A stretch of DNA of 7,716 bases from NCBI GenBank assembly GCA_934500855.1, contig CAKSUH010000067.1, positions 1 to 7,716 on the forward strand. The letters are read 5' to 3'. This document shows, in pieces, positions 5,099 to 7,716 of this stretch. A program made the translations under genes and the position numbers. The stretch is from an uncultured Eubacteriales bacterium (GTDB lineage: Bacteria > Bacillota > Clostridia > Oscillospirales > CAG-272). Position 1 is the stretch's first letter, and each line of letters starts with the position of its first letter. The notes below the pieces were generated by a model. It did no database searches. It was given only the letters and a program-made list of their open reading frames with translations, and was not told the origin of the DNA.

Positions 5099-7240
5099 TC
5101 AGTAAAATTTACTGTAATGCCCGTCCCCCTGCCCGCCTTCCGGCTTTCCGAAGTCGGGCGTTTCGGCAAACGAGACGGTCTGCGTTCCGTTGTAGGCGTA
5201 AATGATGCGCTCGCAGTTCGTTTGGATGAACAGGTTCTGCTCCAGCTTTGCGTAGCCCCGCACAAGGGATTCCGACGCCGGGAAAAACGCGATTTTGGGA
5301 TTGCACAGCGTGTAAAGGTCAAGCGATCCGCCGTTGACCCCGTGGTGCGCCACCTGCATGACATCGCATTTCAGATCCTCATAGTACATCGTCTTTATGC
5401 GCAGCGCCGCTTCCCGCTCGGCATCGCCGAACCAGATGAAGCGCGTATCGTTTGTCACCGCGTCAAACACCATCGAGAGGCTGTTGAACTTCTCAAACGG
5501 CGAGGAGGTGCTTGTGTCCTCCTGTGTGAACAGCACGGTAAAGGTCACGCCCGGCAGGAAGAACTGCTGCCCCGTGTGCGCTTTCTGATAGACGCACCCG
5601 CCGAATTTGCCCTTGATGCTGTTCGGATTGAAACCGCGCTCGCGTTGGTCGCTCTTGGAATAGAGGAAATCCGAGGGGTCGTTTGTAATCAGCTGTTCCA
5701 CCTTCACGCGGTCGGAATAACGGTTGATGAACTCCCGCAGAACGCCGTAATGGTCGTGGTGACCGTGCGTGAGGAACCATGCGCGGATCACGATTTCCTT
5801 CACCCCTGCGGGCTTAAGGCTGTTGAGCGTGTTCCAGAGCGTGAGCGCGTCCTTTTCGTTCGGATACCCGCCGTCGATAACCGCAAAGGTACCATCCTCC
5901 AGCAGGATGACATACCCCATGCCGCCCACATTGCCCGCAAGGTCATCGACAATCGTACCATCGGAAGCGCCGCCGTTCGGGTAGTTCAGCCCGAGCTGGG
6001 TCACGCTGACATCGCAGATTTTGGTGTATTCATCGGCAAGAATCGGGAAATTGGCGTTCTCCTGCGCACTCACCCGCATCTCGGAAAGATTTTTCAGCCA
6101 GTAGACATGGACCTGCGTGTTTTCCTTGCGGTAGGTTGCCGCCGACACCGAAGTCCCCTTGTTGGTCTGATAAACCGCAAAGCCCTGCTCCTCCAGCAGC
6201 TTTCCGTAGGCTTCAAAAACATCCGCGTTCACATTTTTCCAGTAAAGCTGAACGGTTTTGTCGCCGCAGTTGAACACGCCGTCATAGTATCTGCCCGCCG
6301 CGCTGACCGGAAGCTCACCGTAATAGCCCGCGCCGTTGACGGAAACCCGATTCTCCCGCGGATAGCAAACGGTCACCTTTCCATCCGCATCGGTGTGAAC
6401 CGCGTATTTCAGGTTCTTCTCAAAGGCGTCAATCGCCAGTTTCAGGTCTTCGTCGGTCCACCCGAACAGCACGATCTTCTGCCCGACATAGTAAATGCCG
6501 TAGGTATCGGGCGCACAGGATTCCTTCAGGCTGTTGAATTCGTCGTAGTTGGTCTGACCCACAAGAATTTCGGGGGCTTCGGCATCGTGTCTGCCTGAAT
6601 CGGTCTTAACGGTCAGCGAAGCACTGCCGAGCGATTCCAGCGTATCGGCAATGCGATACATTCCGCTCATGGCGCCGTCGGTTGCGTACTGCGCGCGGAT
6701 CAGGCGGTAGCACGGAACCCCCGCATTGACCAGCGTAACCGCTTCTGCGCTCCCCGTGTGGCGGAGATTGCCGGGAACCTCCGGCTCCGAGGTCAGGCAG
6801 GAGGAAAGGAACCAGCGGACCGCCTGCGGGGTAAAGGCTTCGGTATAACCCGCAAGAACCAGCTTGTTTCCCACAACGGCAACCGCAAATTCACCCGGTT
6901 GCAGGCTTTCCAGCACCTGCGCGGTCTCGGGACGGTTGGTGTGTCCCACCAGAATTTCTTTTTTCGCGGGATCGGATTCGGTTCCGGGTTTCAGAAAGTC
7001 GGTACCGAAATCGGGAGCCCCTCCAACCCGCTCGACCAGCGCGTCATAGAGATCGGATGCGCAGGAAACGACCTCATCGGAAGTCATCTGCGGGCGCACG
7101 AGACTGTAGCCGTTCAGCCGGATCGGCTCGGCGGCTTCATCGGTATCGGCGGGAGGCTGTTCGGTTTTTCCGCACGCCGAAAGGAACAGCATGGCAACCA
7201 ACAGCAGAATTTCGCCGATGCGAAGGACCTGTTTTTTCAT
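5099..7240 (-). CDS. Surface lipoprotein with tandem N-terminal modules and a ComEC-like MBL domain
   Basis: A 713-residue protein. Residues 1-23 are a lipoprotein signal with lipobox LSAC, so Cys23 would be lipidated and the protein anchored outside the membrane. Two homologous modules follow, about 45-144 and 178-275. Each opens Y-x-L-(V/I)-R and contains EILVG-x-TN (95-102, 224-231), then a V-x-x-K-(L/I)-V-L strand pair. Such EILVGxTN modules occur at the N-termini of extracellular clostridial hydrolases, a recalled pattern. Residues 321-395 (CGD at 325-327) are shared with the next gene's product. The MBL domain spans about 440-690: VIDGG, HGHHDH (492-497), His555 in K-x-HTG, Asp606 in WFGD, and AHHG (His632-His633). 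HHG followed by NPKIAFFPAS is close to the ComEC-type ending. An extracytoplasmic hydrolase is likely, substrate unknown. I chose the ATG at 7240, preceded by AAGGAGGGG, because the upstream extension to 7312 lacks a signal peptide. Confidence 0.88.
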   Translation of the reverse strand: MKKQVLRIGEILLLVAMLFLSACGKTEQPPADTDEAAEPIRLNGYSLVRPQMTSDEVVSCASDLYDALVERVGGAPDFGTDFLKPGTESDPAKKEILVGHTNRPETAQVLESLQPGEFAVAVVGNKLVLAGYTEAFTPQAVRWFLSSCLTSEPEVPGNLRHTGSAEAVTLVNAGVPCYRLIRAQYATDGAMSGMYRIADTLESLGSASLTVKTDSGRHDAEAPEILVGQTNYDEFNSLKESCAPDTYGIYYVGQKIVLFGWTDEDLKLAIDAFEKNLKYAVHTDADGKVTVCYPRENRVSVNGAGYYGELPVSAAGRYYDGVFNCGDKTVQLYWKNVNADVFEAYGKLLEEQGFAVYQTNKGTSVSAATYRKENTQVHVYWLKNLSEMRVSAQENANFPILADEYTKICDVSVTQLGLNYPNGGASDGTIVDDLAGNVGGMGYVILLEDGTFAVIDGGYPNEKDALTLWNTLNSLKPAGVKEIVIRAWFLTHGHHDHYGVLREFINRYSDRVKVEQLITNDPSDFLYSKSDQRERGFNPNSIKGKFGGCVYQKAHTGQQFFLPGVTFTVLFTQEDTSTSSPFEKFNSLSMVFDAVTNDTRFIWFGDAEREAALRIKTMYYEDLKCDVMQVAHHGVNGGSLDLYTLCNPKIAFFPASESLVRGYAKLEQNLFIQTNCERIIYAYNGTQTVSFAETPDFGKPEGGQGDGHYSKFY

Positions 7241-7296
7241 AACCCCTCCTTGGTAAAAGCAAAAAGAGCCGCAAAAAGCCCTGCAGTTTCTCGGAC

Positions 7297-7326
7297 GGCG
7301 GGCAAACCGCAAGGGTTCTGCCCGCC
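7297..7326 (-). terminator. Strong hairpin between peptide and lipoprotein genes, without an immediate T-tract
   Basis: GGCGGGCA (7297-7304) pairs perfectly with TGCCCGCC (7319-7326), and AACC/GGTT extend the stem inward to a 5-base loop with one bulged base, giving 12 pairs. In the minus-strand direction no U-run follows directly. TTTTT comes only about 20 bases later, twice, within GGGCTTTTTGC and GGCTCTTTTTGC. It may be a leaky terminator, an RNA processing or stabilising structure that sets different levels for the peptide and the lipoprotein, or the 3' end of a short transcript. Confidence 0.4.
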
Positions 7327-7346
7327 TTCCGCAAAGAACCGAAAGT

Positions 7347-7469
7347 TCAGAGATTCCAGTACTCCGGCTCGTCGATTATGTGATCGTTCAGCACGCCCGT
7401 GCTTCCCGTCAGGATGTCAAGGGAATCGGGTACCAGCAACTGAATTGCGGGAGATACATAGGGTTTCAT
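7347..7469 (-). CDS. 40-residue acidic small peptide, possible RiPP-precursor-like
   Basis: The ATG at 7469 has an excellent binding site, AAGGAGG, with 8 bases between GGAGG and the start. This supports a real gene despite its length. The product begins MKPYVSPAIQLL, continues through DSLDILTGSTG and ends DEPEYWNL. It has no signal peptide or membrane segment and the second half is acidic. The N-terminal Y-x-x-P-x-I resembles the Y-x-x-P-x-L leader motif of lasso peptide precursors. It also resembles a broad, uncharacterised group of short clostridial peptides of the form MKxYxxPxx...D(I/V)(L/I)TxS, which I recall but cannot check. No RRE, cyclase or protease gene is seen in the window, so a RiPP role is only a possibility. 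The stop of the preceding gene overlaps the binding site, suggesting translational coupling. Confidence 0.7.
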   Translation of the reverse strand: MKPYVSPAIQLLVPDSLDILTGSTGVLNDHIIDEPEYWNL

Positions 7470-7477
7470 ATGCGTTT

Positions 7478-7485
7478 CCTCCTTA
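7478..7485 (-). promoter_or_regulatory. Ribosome binding site of the peptide, overlapping the upstream stop codon
   Basis: The minus strand reads TAAGGAGG, in which the stop codon TAA (7485-7483) of the upstream protein is also the first part of the Shine-Dalgarno sequence of the peptide gene. This favours coupled translation of the two genes. Confidence 0.7.
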
Positions 7486-7716
7486 GTTGGCAAATCCCGA
7501 GAGAACCGTTCGTTCCGCCTCGGTATAGGGGCTGACCAGATCGAAAGTCCCTTCCACATTTTCAAGCTTCTTGCCGGACTCCACAACATTCGTGTAGTCT
7601 GCCGCGTCAGAGCCTGTGTATTCGGTGCCGTCCGCATTGTAGAGTTTTCCGTCTGCGGCTTTATAGAGAACATCCTCCAGCGCCCGCGCGGAAACTTCCT
7701 TTACGCTTCTGGATTG
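7483..7716 (-). CDS. C-terminal end of an unrecognised protein (partial)
   Basis: This frame is open from the window edge to TAA at 7485-7483 and gives the last 77 residues. It was chosen over the other minus-strand frame because it joins the peptide gene with a stop-in-binding-site arrangement and its residue content looks natural. Visible features are a probable helix (SVKEVSARALEDVL), a Gly/Asp/Tyr-rich hairpin-like stretch (DGKLYNADGTEYTG), and an acidic ending with SPYTEAERTVLSGFAN. No domain is recognised. The start lies outside the window. Confidence 0.65.
   Translation of the reverse strand, partial: QSRSVKEVSARALEDVLYKAADGKLYNADGTEYTGSDAADYTNVVESGKKLENVEGTFDLVSPYTEAERTVLSGFAN

Noticed and set aside
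5074..5364. N-terminal extension of the cytoplasmic MBL protein to an ATG at 5364
   Set aside because: It overlaps the lipoprotein C-terminus in another frame, reads as Arg/Ser/Thr-rich shadow sequence and has no counterpart in the paralogue. The ATG at 5073 has its own GGAG.
4961..6598. Plus-strand open frame of 545 codons opposite the two MBL genes
   Set aside because: It spans two convincingly coding minus-strand genes in G+C-rich DNA, where long antisense frames are expected. No recognisable motif.
7241..7312. Lipoprotein start at 7312
   Set aside because: The extra 24 residues are Arg/Cys/Phe-rich and would bury the lipoprotein signal. The ATG at 7240 has a strong binding site and starts directly with MKK and the signal peptide.
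7347..7673. A 108-residue protein containing the small peptide at its end
   Set aside because: The upstream 68 residues overlap the better-supported frame ending at 7483, and the internal ATG at 7469 has the ideal AAGGAGG. The short form is the natural gene.

Overview
The window is a stretch of bacterial chromosome in which every supported gene lies on the minus strand. So the order of transcription runs from base 7716 down to base 1. Consensus AAGGAGG ribosome binding sites, a lipobox lipoprotein, a SigA-type promoter with an A-tract UP element, and protein styles common in gut Clostridia all point to a low-to-mid GC Firmicute. An uncultured Oscillospiraceae/Ruminococcaceae-like organism is the most natural guess. 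No RNA gene, CRISPR array, transposase or phage gene is visible, and no marker fixes the taxonomy.

Region A (7716 to 2922) looks like one transcription unit whose promoter lies outside the window. It contains the C-terminal end of an unrecognised protein (7716-7483) and a 40-residue peptide whose ribosome binding site overlaps that protein's stop codon (7469-7347). After a 105-base gap with a strong hairpin come a 713-residue lipoprotein ending in a metallo-beta-lactamase (MBL) fold (7240-5099), a cytoplasmic MBL protein that is a shorter paralogue of the lipoprotein (5073-3883), and a nucleoside-hydrolase-fold protein (3851-2922). The last three genes are 25 and 31 bases apart. A terminator-like hairpin at 2880-2916 closes the unit.

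Region B (2921 to 2509) is a 413-base intergenic stretch. It holds the terminator, a near-consensus minus-strand promoter (TTGACA, 17 bases, TAATAT with TGn extension and upstream A-tracts), and a transcribed leader of about 240 bases with two small hairpins that share a 9-base sequence.

Region C (2508 to 1) is the start of a large exported protein, 836 codons without a stop and running off the window. It has a signal peptide, a Thr/Pro linker and four tandem domains of about 240 residues, the fourth cut by the window edge. The fold looks like an all-beta sandwich, but I do not recognise the family. Strong promoter, strong ribosome binding site and a more A+T-rich codon choice suggest an abundant surface or secreted protein.

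How the genes work together is inference only. The MBL halves resemble the ComEC-type C-terminal hydrolase, and the last gene has a nucleoside hydrolase fold. One reading is therefore a pathway that breaks down extracellular nucleic acids or nucleotides, but the nucleoside hydrolase lacks the usual catalytic His and no transporter is present. The most unusual items are the paired MBL paralogues with a shared N-terminal domain, the 40-residue peptide with a lasso-leader-like YxxP motif, the Trp-substituted nucleoside hydrolase, and the four-repeat exported protein with its structured leader.
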